A stretch of 10,157 bases of DNA, from contig DARI01000009.1 of NCBI GenBank assembly GCA_002503285.1, forward strand, positions 94,487 to 104,643, in the 5' to 3' direction. Shown one piece after another: positions 1 through 6,636 of the stretch. The position numbers and the translations under genes were made by a program. A model generated the notes under the pieces. The model was given only the letters and a program-made list of their open reading frames with translations. It did no database searches and had not been told where the DNA came from. Position 1 is the stretch's first letter. Each line of letters starts with the position of its first letter. Source of the DNA: Euryarchaeota archaeon UBA557 (lineage in GTDB: Archaea; Thermoplasmatota; Poseidoniia; Poseidoniales; Thalassarchaeaceae).

Positions 1-32
1 CATAAGTACTTTTGTTTAGGTGCTTGTCTATT

Positions 33-968
33 TTATTCAATAATTTTAATTTCCTTTATTTTCTTATTTTTGAAGAAATATTTTGATGAATTAAAAATTC
101 CTCTGAAAAGACCAGAGAGGAGTAGGGCGGTCAATACAATTGTAGAAGTCCATCCCCATACTGTTCCAATAGCAGTAAATTCCTCCTTAGTAAGAAGAAG
201 AGACATTGCTGTAACAAGGCCTACTCCAAATGATGTCTGGATCCTCATGCCAAGTGGCATAGCCAAAATTGTCCTAAATGACACAAGTCTATGTAATAGG
301 ACAAGGGACCAAATCATTGTACCTATAGACCAAATAAAAAGATCTATAGAATAATCTCCTAAAACTAAATCCATTGGCTTAACATAAACAGTTGTCGCAA
401 TAAGTGTGGCAAGCCAGATGACTGAGAAGCCTAATAGCATTACAACTTCAGAAAGAGAATTTCCCATACTTTCTTTGAGCCCCTGTTCTTCTAAAGGCTT
501 CTTATCCTTCCTTGTTTCTAAATCGGATTTTACTATCTTGAGTTTTTCCAAAGATTTTTCAGTTTCCAGTAGTCTTTGAGTTATTGCCATTGATTGAATA
601 AGCATGTCTTCCTGTTCTTTTCTCATATCTTCATTTGCATTAAATGACTGAACTAATTTCTCATATTCTTCAACTGGAACAATGACATTTCCCATTGACT
701 GAACTAAGTCTTCTAAAGATGTTAGTTCCGGAGCTGGGGGCAGTGATTCTCGTAAATTTTTTAGACGTTGAATTTCTTCTTGAGATAATGGAATAGGGGT
801 CCATCTGGCAATCACTCCATCCAATTCTTTAGATGCCACCTTTGAGAATTCTTTGGCTTTTTTTTCAGTATATTTTGTAGATGCTATCATTTTTTCTTTT
901 AGATTTTTAAATTGTTCACCTGCAGTGGTTTGCCAAGAGTTTTCATTCAAGTCAGCCCCTCCAGTCAT
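33..968 (-). CDS. Unrecognised membrane protein with N-terminal coiled coil and four C-terminal membrane segments
   Basis: The gene encodes 311 residues from an ATG at 968. The first 165 residues are charged and mostly helical, with no signal peptide. Residues about 20-50 are Lys/Glu-rich, a Pro-rich stretch lies at 76-80, and residues about 108-160 have a heptad-like pattern suggesting a coiled coil. Four hydrophobic segments follow at about 173-195, 207-226, 244-260 and 265-288, then a Lys-rich tail. The layout suggests a cytoplasmic helical domain tethered to the membrane, perhaps oligomeric. I do not recognise a family and see no catalytic motif. It lies 156 nt downstream of the DUF6159-type gene on the same strand. 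A TATA-like box at 1031-1040 could drive it separately with a leader of about 40 nt. No clear ribosome binding site is visible before the ATG. Confidence 0.8.
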   Translation of the reverse strand: MTGGADLNENSWQTTAGEQFKNLKEKMIASTKYTEKKAKEFSKVASKELDGVIARWTPIPLSQEEIQRLKNLRESLPPAPELTSLEDLVQSMGNVIVPVEEYEKLVQSFNANEDMRKEQEDMLIQSMAITQRLLETEKSLEKLKIVKSDLETRKDKKPLEEQGLKESMGNSLSEVVMLLGFSVIWLATLIATTVYVKPMDLVLGDYSIDLFIWSIGTMIWSLVLLHRLVSFRTILAMPLGMRIQTSFGVGLVTAMSLLLTKEEFTAIGTVWGWTSTIVLTALLLSGLFRGIFNSSKYFFKNKKIKEIKIIE

Positions 969-1030
969 GTGCCTTCAACAAACCTAACAAAGGTTCTTCA
1001 TTCAAATGTATGCATTGTATACACACTATA

Positions 1031-1040
1031 GATAATAAAT
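1031..1040 (-). promoter_or_regulatory. Candidate TATA box for the coiled-coil membrane protein gene
   Basis: On the minus strand this reads ATTTATTATC, close to the archaeal TATA consensus. A start site about 26 nt downstream would fall near 1009 and give a leader of about 40 nt before the ATG at 968. The region is AT-rich, so chance matches are likely. Confidence 0.3.
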
Positions 1041-1063
1041 TTCACATAAAGTCATTAATGTAA

Positions 1064-1092
1064 ATGTTGAACATAATCATAACGTTCAATAT
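1064..1092. terminator. Inverted repeat between two minus-strand genes, possible terminator or operator
   Basis: Bases 1064-1072 (ATGTTGAAC) pair with 1084-1092 (GTTCAATAT) in a 9-bp stem with one G-T pair and an 11-nt loop. The core TTGAAC/GTTCAA is exact. It lies 33-61 nt past the stop codon of the DUF6159-type gene and upstream of the candidate TATA box of the next gene. It could end the first transcript or bind a regulator of the second. No strong T run follows on the minus strand, so a terminator role is uncertain. Confidence 0.3.
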
Positions 1093-1124
1093 GCAAAGGT
1101 AACGCGAGCCCTTCTTTATTGATT

Positions 1125-1985
1125 CTAAAGGAATGGGGTGGCCATGTCAAATTCTTTCATTCCCAAATCCTGATAGATTTGGGGCATTACTCCATTCTTG
1201 GAATATAGATAAAGTGCTGTTACTGCGACTTGTTCGGCAGCATTCATCCATGCAAGAGTTATGGCAATTCCAATTACTCCGAATGCTAAGCCTACATACC
1301 ATAATGGACCTAATACAGTCATTATTGTAATCGTAACTATTGCAATCACAGCCATGAAGAAGAATCCAATAAAACCAATTCCGAGTCCTGATGTGATATT
1401 TTCACCCCATGTTTTTAGGAACATTTTCTTACTTGATTTTAGACTATCACCAAGGCCCTTACCTTCAATAATCATATGTGGTATCATGAAGAAAGTCATC
1501 ATCCACCAAATAGCTGCTCCGATTGCGGTTAGAATTATTGCAAGGATTGCTGCTCCTTTCTGATCTCTTGCTGCTTGGTTCAAAATCTTCAATAATAGTC
1601 CAACAGTACCTGCTATTATTCCCCAAAGAATAATAATGTGAAGTTTACTAATTGCCGCAGATACTCCATCCATGAATTTAGGATCTCCGCCTGTAAGTCT
1701 AATATGGGAGTTAGCAACGATTGCGCTGTTCCAAAAGGTTACGACAATCGAGATTATCATATATCCTAAAAAAACGAATCCCATGTACATAGGCGTCATT
1801 AGCCCTTCAGCATCGACAGCCCATGTTTGTTTAAGGTACTGAGGCACACTCATTCCAATCATGGCTATTAGGCTCAAAAATCCTGAAATAAACATATAGA
1901 CCATAAGTTCAGGATCTTTCTTAACCACAGACATACTCAATTTGCTCATTTTCCATCCACGGCCAATCGTTGCAAAAACTCCCAT
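1125..1985 (-). CDS. DUF6159-type multi-pass membrane protein
   Basis: The protein has 286 residues from the ATG at 1985; an in-frame GTG lies two codons upstream at 1991. The N-terminus has the pattern GRGWKMSKLS followed by KKDPELMV and a first membrane segment, which I recognise from DUF6159 proteins of archaea and bacteria. Other family-like elements are GGDP at about 99-102, a central segment with two membrane spans ending in MIPHMIIEGKG (about 166-176), a KTWGENI stretch (191-197), and a C-terminal ALYLYSKNG (257-265). I count about six membrane spans. The family has no assigned biochemical role; it has been noted mainly as a conserved archaeal/bacterial integral membrane protein. It is divergently transcribed from the zinc-ribbon gene. 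GGTGA lies just before the ATG, only 2 nt away, which is short for a working ribosome binding site. Confidence 0.82.
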   Translation of the reverse strand: MGVFATIGRGWKMSKLSMSVVKKDPELMVYMFISGFLSLIAMIGMSVPQYLKQTWAVDAEGLMTPMYMGFVFLGYMIISIVVTFWNSAIVANSHIRLTGGDPKFMDGVSAAISKLHIIILWGIIAGTVGLLLKILNQAARDQKGAAILAIILTAIGAAIWWMMTFFMIPHMIIEGKGLGDSLKSSKKMFLKTWGENITSGLGIGFIGFFFMAVIAIVTITIMTVLGPLWYVGLAFGVIGIAITLAWMNAAEQVAVTALYLYSKNGVMPQIYQDLGMKEFDMATPFL

Positions 1986-2041
1986 AGTCACCCTAGATAG
2001 CAGATGCTTTTGTTGATTCCGGCGTTTTCATATGCTTTTTG

Positions 2042-2050
2042 AATATTATA
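2042..2050 (-). promoter_or_regulatory. Candidate TATA box for the DUF6159-type gene
   Basis: The minus strand reads TATAATATT here. A start site about 26 nt downstream, near 2020, would give a leader of about 35 nt before the ATG at 1985. It is one of two AT-rich candidates in the divergent spacer 1986-2199. Apart from these promoter-like sequences I see no RNA gene, repeat or small gene in that spacer. Confidence 0.3.
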
Positions 2051-2143
2051 GGAGAGTTTATGAAATGAAACAGACATGAGAAAGTCCAGTATCCTATTCC
2101 AGAATTAATCATTTGTACCTTTGTAATTTAACGTAAAAATACA

Positions 2144-2153
2144 CTATTATAAG
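2144..2153 (+). promoter_or_regulatory. Candidate TATA box for the zinc-ribbon-like gene
   Basis: CTATTATAAG resembles an archaeal TATA box. It would place transcription start near 2175, leaving a leader of about 25 nt before the ATG at 2200. An ATG at 2174 lies nearer the predicted start site but opens a different frame that stops after about 27 codons, so it is probably not the gene start. Confidence 0.35.
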
Positions 2154-2199
2154 CGAAAAGTACCATCTCTTTAATGTCTAGTTCCTATGGTTGGCCATC

Positions 2200-2550
2200 A
2201 TGGGATTCAAGTCGAAGGCTCGTAAGAACCGTGGAGAAACTAGTAAAGTCGCGTTGAAAGACAAGGATTCTGAAGTGTATGAGGGGCAGATCAAATGCGA
2301 TATTATCGAATGCAATAACTGGGCTGACAAGATAATTGGAGGCAGAAAGATGTCCTATAACAGAGCTGTGGAGGTATGGGGAACTTCGGGCGTATCTCGT
2401 AAAGTAGGAAAGGTATCGCTGTGTAAGACCTGTTATCGATCTTGGAAAAAAGAGAAGAAGGGTGAGCCCAAGCAATGGACATCAAAATCAAGTGGACCAT
2501 TAGGTAATGCACCAAATTCCATACCAGTAAGAAGTTTTGACCAACCTTGA
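2200..2550 (+). CDS. Small basic protein with a split four-cysteine zinc-ribbon-like motif
   Basis: The ATG at 2200 gives 116 residues; a TTG three codons upstream (2191) is possible but less likely. Two cysteine pairs are visible: C33-X4-C38 and C75-X2-C78, separated by 36 residues, the arrangement of a treble-clef or zinc-ribbon metal site. Between them is a conserved-looking stretch with ADKIIGGRK and RAVEVWG. The N-terminal 20 residues and the segment after the second pair (YRSWKKEKKG) are strongly basic, which suggests binding to RNA, DNA or the ribosome. The last 25 residues are low in structure and rich in Ser, Pro and Gly. I do not recognise a named family. It stands alone between a divergent neighbour and the promoter of the aminopeptidase gene. 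Confidence 0.75.
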   Translation: MGFKSKARKNRGETSKVALKDKDSEVYEGQIKCDIIECNNWADKIIGGRKMSYNRAVEVWGTSGVSRKVGKVSLCKTCYRSWKKEKKGEPKQWTSKSSGPLGNAPNSIPVRSFDQP

Positions 2551-2562
2551 AGTTAGTCTTTT

Positions 2563-2594
2563 ATGACTCATAACTTTTTGTTAATATGAGTTAT
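2563..2594 (+). terminator. Hairpin with a T-rich loop after the zinc-ribbon-like gene
   Basis: Bases 2563-2572 (ATGACTCATA) pair with 2585-2594 (TATGAGTTAT) in a 10-bp stem with one G-T pair; the 12-nt loop includes TTTTT at 2575-2579. Another T run (CTTTTA) lies at 2558-2563. Archaeal termination relies mainly on T runs, so this 12-44 nt past the stop is a plausible terminator. The 5' arm also contains the perfect 9-bp palindrome ATGACTCAT, so a protein-binding site is an alternative. Confidence 0.4.
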
Positions 2595-2617
2595 TTGGAG
2601 AGTACTAAAAAGTTGAA

Positions 2618-2625
2618 TTTATATC
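2618..2625 (+). promoter_or_regulatory. TATA box of the M29 aminopeptidase gene (leaderless start)
   Basis: TTTATATC is a good archaeal TATA match. Its centre is about 26-27 nt upstream of the ATG at 2648, the distance expected between a TATA box and the transcription start. The transcript therefore probably begins at the ATG itself. This favours ATG 2648 over the in-frame GTG at 2642. Confidence 0.55.
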
Positions 2626-2647
2626 AATAATATCTCGAGGCGTGGTT

Positions 2648-3904
2648 ATGACTCGAGACGAAGACCTTCCTTTTGACACCAAAATGCTTGACCAAATGGC
2701 ATCCGTGTGCGTACATTTTGGATTAAATCTTAAGAGTGGGCAGGACCTTATTATCACTTCAACAGTCGAATCACTACCTTTGGTAAGAAGAATAACTGAG
2801 GAAGCATATAGGGCAGGAGCAGGTGTAGTTACAACAATGCTTTCAGATGAAGAATTAAGCCTTGCCAAATACAGATATGGTAATGACGAAAGTTTTGATA
2901 GAGCTCCAGAATGGCTGTTTAAAGGCATGGCAGAAGCTTTTGGAAATAATACCGCAAGACTTGCCATTTCAGGAGATAATCCAATGTTACTTTCTGAGCA
3001 AGATCCTGCAAAGATATCTAGGGCAGGTAAAGCAATGTCTATTGCAGCTAAACCTGCAATGGAGCGAATTACTAATTTTGAAACTAATTGGAATATTGTG
3101 TCATACCCTGGTACAGCATGGGCCAAGCAAGTATTTCCAGATTTATCTGAAAGGGATGCAGTAGCAAGTCTTGCTAAGGCCCTATTTTCTGCATCAAGGA
3201 TAGATGGAAAAGATCCTCTCAAAGATTTACATGAACATCATGCAGTCCTAAAAGCACGTCAAGAATGGATGAACGATTATGCGTTTGAATCCTTACATTA
3301 TACTGGCCCTGGTATTGATTTAGTATTGGGCCTTGCAGATGGTCATGCTTGGAAAGGAGGTGCCAGTATGGCAAAGAATGGAATTGTATGCTCACCAAAT
3401 ATTCCTACTGAGGAAGTATTCACAACGCCTCACGCACATCGCGTAGATGGTGTAGTCAGGGCATCAAAGCCCCTTGTCCATAGAGGAACATTAATTGATG
3501 GAATAGAAGTACGATTTGAAGCAGGAAAAATAGTTGAAGCTAAGGCCTCAAAGGGTGAAGAGGTATTTCTTCAATTACTGGATACTGATGAAGGTGCAAG
3601 TAGACTAGGGGAGGTTGCATTAGTACCTCATTCCTCGCCAATATCACAATCTGGTTTACTTTTCTATAATACTCTGTATGATGAAAATGCAGCATGTCAC
3701 ATTGCATTAGGGCAATGTTACTCCAAGTGTTTCAAAGGAGAAATTGGAAATGATTCAAAAACTATTGAAGAAGCAGGAGGAAATTCCTCAATGATACATG
3801 TAGATTGGATGATTGGTTCAGGAGAGTTGGATATTGATGGAATAACAGCAGATGGTAAGAGAATCCCTGTTTTTAGAAACGGTGAATGGGCCGAATCTCT
3901 TTAA
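2648..3904 (+). CDS. M29-family metallo-aminopeptidase (AmpS/AmpT-like)
   Basis: The 418-residue product matches the length of the M29 aminopeptidases, cytosolic two-metal enzymes that trim N-terminal residues from peptides. The family's metal ligands can be placed: E256 in PTEEVFTTPH, E322 in LGEVALVP, H351 in NAACHIALG, and H384 and D386 in HVDWMIG. The spacings E-E of 66 and E-H of 29 equal those I recall for Thermus AmpT, and the catalytic-type tyrosine lies at Y358. The N-terminal half (about 1-190) carries the usual alpha/beta domain, with SGDNP at about 106-110 and a YPG-AWA motif near 157. There is no signal peptide, so it should act in the cytoplasm in peptide use or protein turnover. 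An in-frame GTG at 2642 would add two residues. The SRPBCC gene follows after 20 nt, suggesting co-transcription. Confidence 0.93.
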   Translation: MTRDEDLPFDTKMLDQMASVCVHFGLNLKSGQDLIITSTVESLPLVRRITEEAYRAGAGVVTTMLSDEELSLAKYRYGNDESFDRAPEWLFKGMAEAFGNNTARLAISGDNPMLLSEQDPAKISRAGKAMSIAAKPAMERITNFETNWNIVSYPGTAWAKQVFPDLSERDAVASLAKALFSASRIDGKDPLKDLHEHHAVLKARQEWMNDYAFESLHYTGPGIDLVLGLADGHAWKGGASMAKNGIVCSPNIPTEEVFTTPHAHRVDGVVRASKPLVHRGTLIDGIEVRFEAGKIVEAKASKGEEVFLQLLDTDEGASRLGEVALVPHSSPISQSGLLFYNTLYDENAACHIALGQCYSKCFKGEIGNDSKTIEEAGGNSSMIHVDWMIGSGELDIDGITADGKRIPVFRNGEWAESL

Positions 3905-3924
3905 AAAATATAAATAGTGATTAT

Positions 3925-4428
3925 ATGGAAGGAAGATGGCCACATAATATCAGTATTTCTAAGATTATAAAATCTCCAAAAAAAAATGTTTGGAATGTAA
4001 TCAGTACTTCTGGAATATTAGAAAAATGCCATCCGTATTGCTTTGCAAATAAAGTTAAACAATGGCCAGGAAAAGAAGCAAGAGATACCATAGAATATCT
4101 TAATGGAATAACATTTGAGCGTAGATTTATTTCTTGGAAAGAGGGAGATGGGTATTCATTAATGATTAGAGAAAAAAATGGACCTGAGTCATTTGTAGAA
4201 TGGAAATTAAAAGCAATATCTTCAGAATTGACAGAATTGACTATTACAGTTCATCCCCATTACTTGAGGAATATACCAAAGATATTATCATTTATTCCAT
4301 ATTATTTATTGATTATACCTAAATTAAGTAATTACCTAGAATCAGTAACTAGCGGATTTGACTGGTTTATAGAAACAGGTAAACCAATTCCAAAAAATCA
4401 TTTTGGTAAACATAAGTGGTTTTCTTAA
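3925..4428 (+). CDS. SRPBCC (START/polyketide-cyclase-like) superfamily protein
   Basis: The ATG at 3925 gives 167 residues. An upstream in-frame ATG at 3886 would overlap the aminopeptidase gene by 19 nt and add 13 residues that do not look family-like. The N-terminus has the SRPBCC beginning: a strand (ISISKII), then SPKKNVWNVIS and a helix leading to HPYC. A series of predicted beta strands (GITFERRFISW, ESFVEWKL, TELTITVHP) and a long C-terminal helix follow. The tail, with GFDWFIETGKPI and FGKHKWFS, resembles a subgroup I recall from marine bacteria. Such folds bind hydrophobic ligands; a specific ligand or reaction cannot be read here. The 20-nt gap behind the aminopeptidase gene suggests a shared transcript, and the next gene is a thioesterase-like protein. 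Confidence in the superfamily is fair, in function low. Confidence 0.72.
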   Translation: MEGRWPHNISISKIIKSPKKNVWNVISTSGILEKCHPYCFANKVKQWPGKEARDTIEYLNGITFERRFISWKEGDGYSLMIREKNGPESFVEWKLKAISSELTELTITVHPHYLRNIPKILSFIPYYLLIIPKLSNYLESVTSGFDWFIETGKPIPKNHFGKHKWFS

Positions 4429-4488
4429 AATATTATTATTGCAAATATAACTACAAAGCCTTCAATTCTAGTTTGCTTTGCGAGTGCT

Positions 4489-5031
4489 ATGTATCCATTC
4501 CATCGTTTAGTTATGATATCTGGAAAACATATCTTAAGCCGTAGAAAAAAAGTGGAAGATGTAACTCAAAAATATACATTTCATTTCCGTCCTGGATTGG
4601 GAGATATTGATTTATATCCTGAAGTAAACAATGGACGTCACTTTGTATTTTGTGATCTTGCTAGATATGATTTTGCATTAAAAATAGGTCTTGTAAAGTA
4701 TATTAAAAAAGAAAAATATTTGTTTGTAGTTGGTGGCTCTACAATAAGATATCGTAAGCGATTACGTCCTTTCAGAAAATCAAAGATTGTTACAAAGTTT
4801 GTTGGATATAATGAGAAATTTTTCTACTTCCATCATGCTATTCAACAAAACGGAGCTGTATCTTCTTCAGCAATAGTAAGAACTGGAATCAGAGATAAAA
4901 ATGGAACAATAAATCCTGAAGTTGTTATGAAAGGGCTTGGATTTGATGTAAAACCTTTCATGGAACCATGGGTTGCTGAATGGATAAATTGGGATGATGA
5001 AACTCATCAATGGCCAAGCCCAGATAAATAA
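4489..5031 (+). CDS. Hotdog-fold acyl-CoA thioesterase-like protein (4HBT_2/THEM6 type)
   Basis: The 180-residue protein starts with a short hydrophobic helix and basic segment, then has the hotdog signature: DIDLYPEVNNGRH at about 39-51, followed by the central helix with DLARYDFALKIGL (56-68). This matches a bacterial and animal (THEM6-like) thioesterase group in which the usual DxxxHxNN motif is changed to DxxxExNN. Further beta strands are VGGSTIRYRKRLRPF (81-95) and FFYFHHAI (111-118), again typical. The likely reaction is hydrolysis of an acyl-CoA or related thioester, but the substrate is unknown. The C-terminus is rich in Trp, Asp and Glu. A TATA-like AAATATAAC at 4443-4451 could give its own promoter, with a leader of about 16 nt; read-through from the SRPBCC gene 60 nt upstream is equally possible. 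Confidence 0.82.
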   Translation: MYPFHRLVMISGKHILSRRKKVEDVTQKYTFHFRPGLGDIDLYPEVNNGRHFVFCDLARYDFALKIGLVKYIKKEKYLFVVGGSTIRYRKRLRPFRKSKIVTKFVGYNEKFFYFHHAIQQNGAVSSSAIVRTGIRDKNGTINPEVVMKGLGFDVKPFMEPWVAEWINWDDETHQWPSPDK

Positions 5032-5072
5032 TCAATGTCAATCACTAAGTGCTCGTTATTTATCGTTAGGGC

Positions 5073-5699
5073 ATGTTCGACCACTTGAAGATGAATGAAC
5101 CTAAAAAATGGCACCTAGCATTAAGTAATGAAGGATTAAATAATAATGAAAGAGCTGTCTCTATTGTTTTCTTTGCTGGATTTACGGCATTATGTGCTCA
5201 AATTGCATTTACTATGCCTTGGTCACCCGTTCCATACACTCTACAAACATTCGCCGTATTAGCAACAGGAGTATATTTACGCCGTAATGATGCATTTCTT
5301 TCAGGGTCAATTTATCTGATAGCAGGTGCTATTGGTGCACCAGTATTTGCTCAAGGTGGAGACGTATTATTTTCAGAAAGTACATTGATTGCTTCAGGAG
5401 GATATTTACTTGCATTTCCTTTTGCATCTGCATTGATTGCTGAAGGCCTCGATAGATCTAGAAAAGCAGAAGTTGCAGATCTGAAAGCACAAATTATTTG
5501 TTGGTTGGTTGCAATGATACCAGTCTACGTATTTGGAACAAGTTGGTTAGCATATTCATATGATGTTAGTTTTAGTCAGGCATATGAGTGGGGAGTTTCT
5601 CCATTCTTAGCATGGGATATCGCCAAAATTGTAGTAATGGCTTTTGTTACAACAAAAATTTGGTCATATACTCCTTTCGAAGAAAAGATTGATAATTAA
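5073..5699 (+). CDS. bioY: BioY biotin-uptake protein (S component of an ECF transporter)
   Basis: The 208-residue product has the BioY hallmarks: SPVPYTLQT (51-59), GAIGAPVFA (85-93), SGGYLLAFPFA (108-118) and, near the C-terminus, FLAWDIAKI (178-186) with the conserved Asp and Lys. About six membrane spans fit the family. BioY binds biotin in the membrane and normally works with an EcfA ATPase pair and EcfT; neither is in the window, so it may share a distant energising module or act alone. The N-terminus is 10-15 residues longer than usual. ATG 5073 is given as start, but a second ATG at 5091 lies about 31 nt past the TATA-like TTATTTAT (5056-5063) and could be the true start. No biotin-responsive operator is recognised. 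Its 3' end overlaps that of the next, opposite gene by 4 nt. Confidence 0.9.
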   Translation: MFDHLKMNEPKKWHLALSNEGLNNNERAVSIVFFAGFTALCAQIAFTMPWSPVPYTLQTFAVLATGVYLRRNDAFLSGSIYLIAGAIGAPVFAQGGDVLFSESTLIASGGYLLAFPFASALIAEGLDRSRKAEVADLKAQIICWLVAMIPVYVFGTSWLAYSYDVSFSQAYEWGVSPFLAWDIAKIVVMAFVTTKIWSYTPFEEKIDN

Positions 5700-6604
5700 T
5701 AATCAGTTTCTGGTTGTTTAAACGTCGTAATCATTACATTAAGTATGGTTATAGTGATAATTCCTGCAATGATACTCCAATCGGAGATAAGTTCCAAAAA
5801 CTTGACGATTACAAAAGAGACTACAATAATAGTTAGAAGAATAACATGGATAATTGGTGCACCATTTAATCTTGGATCTAGGAATGAATAAATGTAAACT
5901 CCTGCTACACTTGCATAAATTCTCGCCCATATAGTATACATTATTCCAAAAACTATTGGTAAAGCAAAATATCTCCAATCTACTTCAAAATTATTCAAAA
6001 TAATTGCGATTCCAAGTAAAACAACATTGAAATTATGCATGACGATTTCATACCAATAAAACAGCTTGTCTAAACTATATTTATTTTTTATGGTGTCTCC
6101 AATTATATGATAAGAAACAACAAAGGTTACCAAAATTGCACAGGCATACGTAGTAGCAAATAATGCAGGAGATGCAATTAGCATCCATTCTGGGACATCT
6201 CCTCCTGATATGTGAATCCAAGAACATGCAGCTGAAAAACCAAAACTAATTCCAAATAAACCAAAATGCCACATTGTAAAAGCTGCAAGACGGGTAAAGC
6301 CCTTACTATGTCGAGGATGGTTTTTACGATCTTTAAAATATAGGGGATTATCAGGAGCACCTTTGGGGTCAAAAACAATCCAACTAAGGGTTATCAAACT
6401 CAAAATGGCACATGCAGTCCTAAATACTGCAAGAAGAATATCTGAAATATAATCAGATGAAACAACAGATTCTAAACTAGGAATATCTTTTAGGAATCCG
6501 GTATAAAAAATAAAAAATAAGGAAACTAATAAAGAAAAAAGTGTTGCTAATGCAGTTTCAATATGGCGATCTTTTGCCCCATACTGTACCAACCAATGAA
6601 CCAT
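5696..6604 (-). CDS. Polytopic membrane protein resembling FAR-17a/AIG1 and Rolling-stone proteins
   Basis: From the ATG at 6604 the protein has 302 residues; a TTG four codons upstream (6616) lies just where a TATA-like box at 6637-6647 would place the transcript start. I count about eight membrane segments. The second half matches my memory of AIG1: the motif MHNFNVV (189-195) parallels AIG1's His-containing helix. A later G-Y-W...G-Y-FLD pattern (about 220-243) followed by a hydrophobic AP/AR-II motif parallels its C-terminal core. T110 (in AAFTMWHF) lines up with the AIG1 catalytic Thr43 and H190 with His134, so an intramembrane lipid-ester hydrolase is possible. This is a remembered motif match, not an alignment. 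A generic membrane protein of unknown function is the alternative. Its neighbours are BioY, tail to tail, and the lipoprotein gene 133 nt upstream. Confidence 0.7.
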   Translation of the reverse strand: MVHWLVQYGAKDRHIETALATLFSLLVSLFFIFYTGFLKDIPSLESVVSSDYISDILLAVFRTACAILSLITLSWIVFDPKGAPDNPLYFKDRKNHPRHSKGFTRLAAFTMWHFGLFGISFGFSAACSWIHISGGDVPEWMLIASPALFATTYACAILVTFVVSYHIIGDTIKNKYSLDKLFYWYEIVMHNFNVVLLGIAIILNNFEVDWRYFALPIVFGIMYTIWARIYASVAGVYIYSFLDPRLNGAPIIHVILLTIIVVSFVIVKFLELISDWSIIAGIITITILNVMITTFKQPETDY

Positions 6605-6636
6605 TATTCCCGCCAATAGAGATTACTAAATGAATG

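Noticed and set aside
70..354. Plus-strand open frame of 94 codons opposite the first gene
   Set aside because: It lies wholly inside the longer coiled-coil membrane protein gene on the other strand and has no family features.
1133..1563. Plus-strand open frames opposite the DUF6159-type gene
   Set aside because: The minus-strand frame shows family-wide conserved stretches and membrane spans; these are shadows.
1986..2199. Possible RNA gene or riboswitch in the divergent spacer
   Set aside because: I found no cloverleaf, T-loop signature or strong hairpin; promoter-like sequences explain what is visible.
2185..2515. Two minus-strand open frames opposite the zinc-ribbon-like gene
   Set aside because: They overlap each other and the plus-strand gene; the plus-strand frame has the spaced cysteines and a better start.
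2605..3222. Minus-strand open frame of 205 codons
   Set aside because: It is antisense to the M29 aminopeptidase gene, whose frame carries all metal ligands; the antisense product has no recognisable motif.
3886..3924. Upstream ATG start for the SRPBCC gene overlapping the aminopeptidase gene
   Set aside because: The extra 13 residues are not typical of the family, and ATG 3925 begins just before the first SRPBCC strand.
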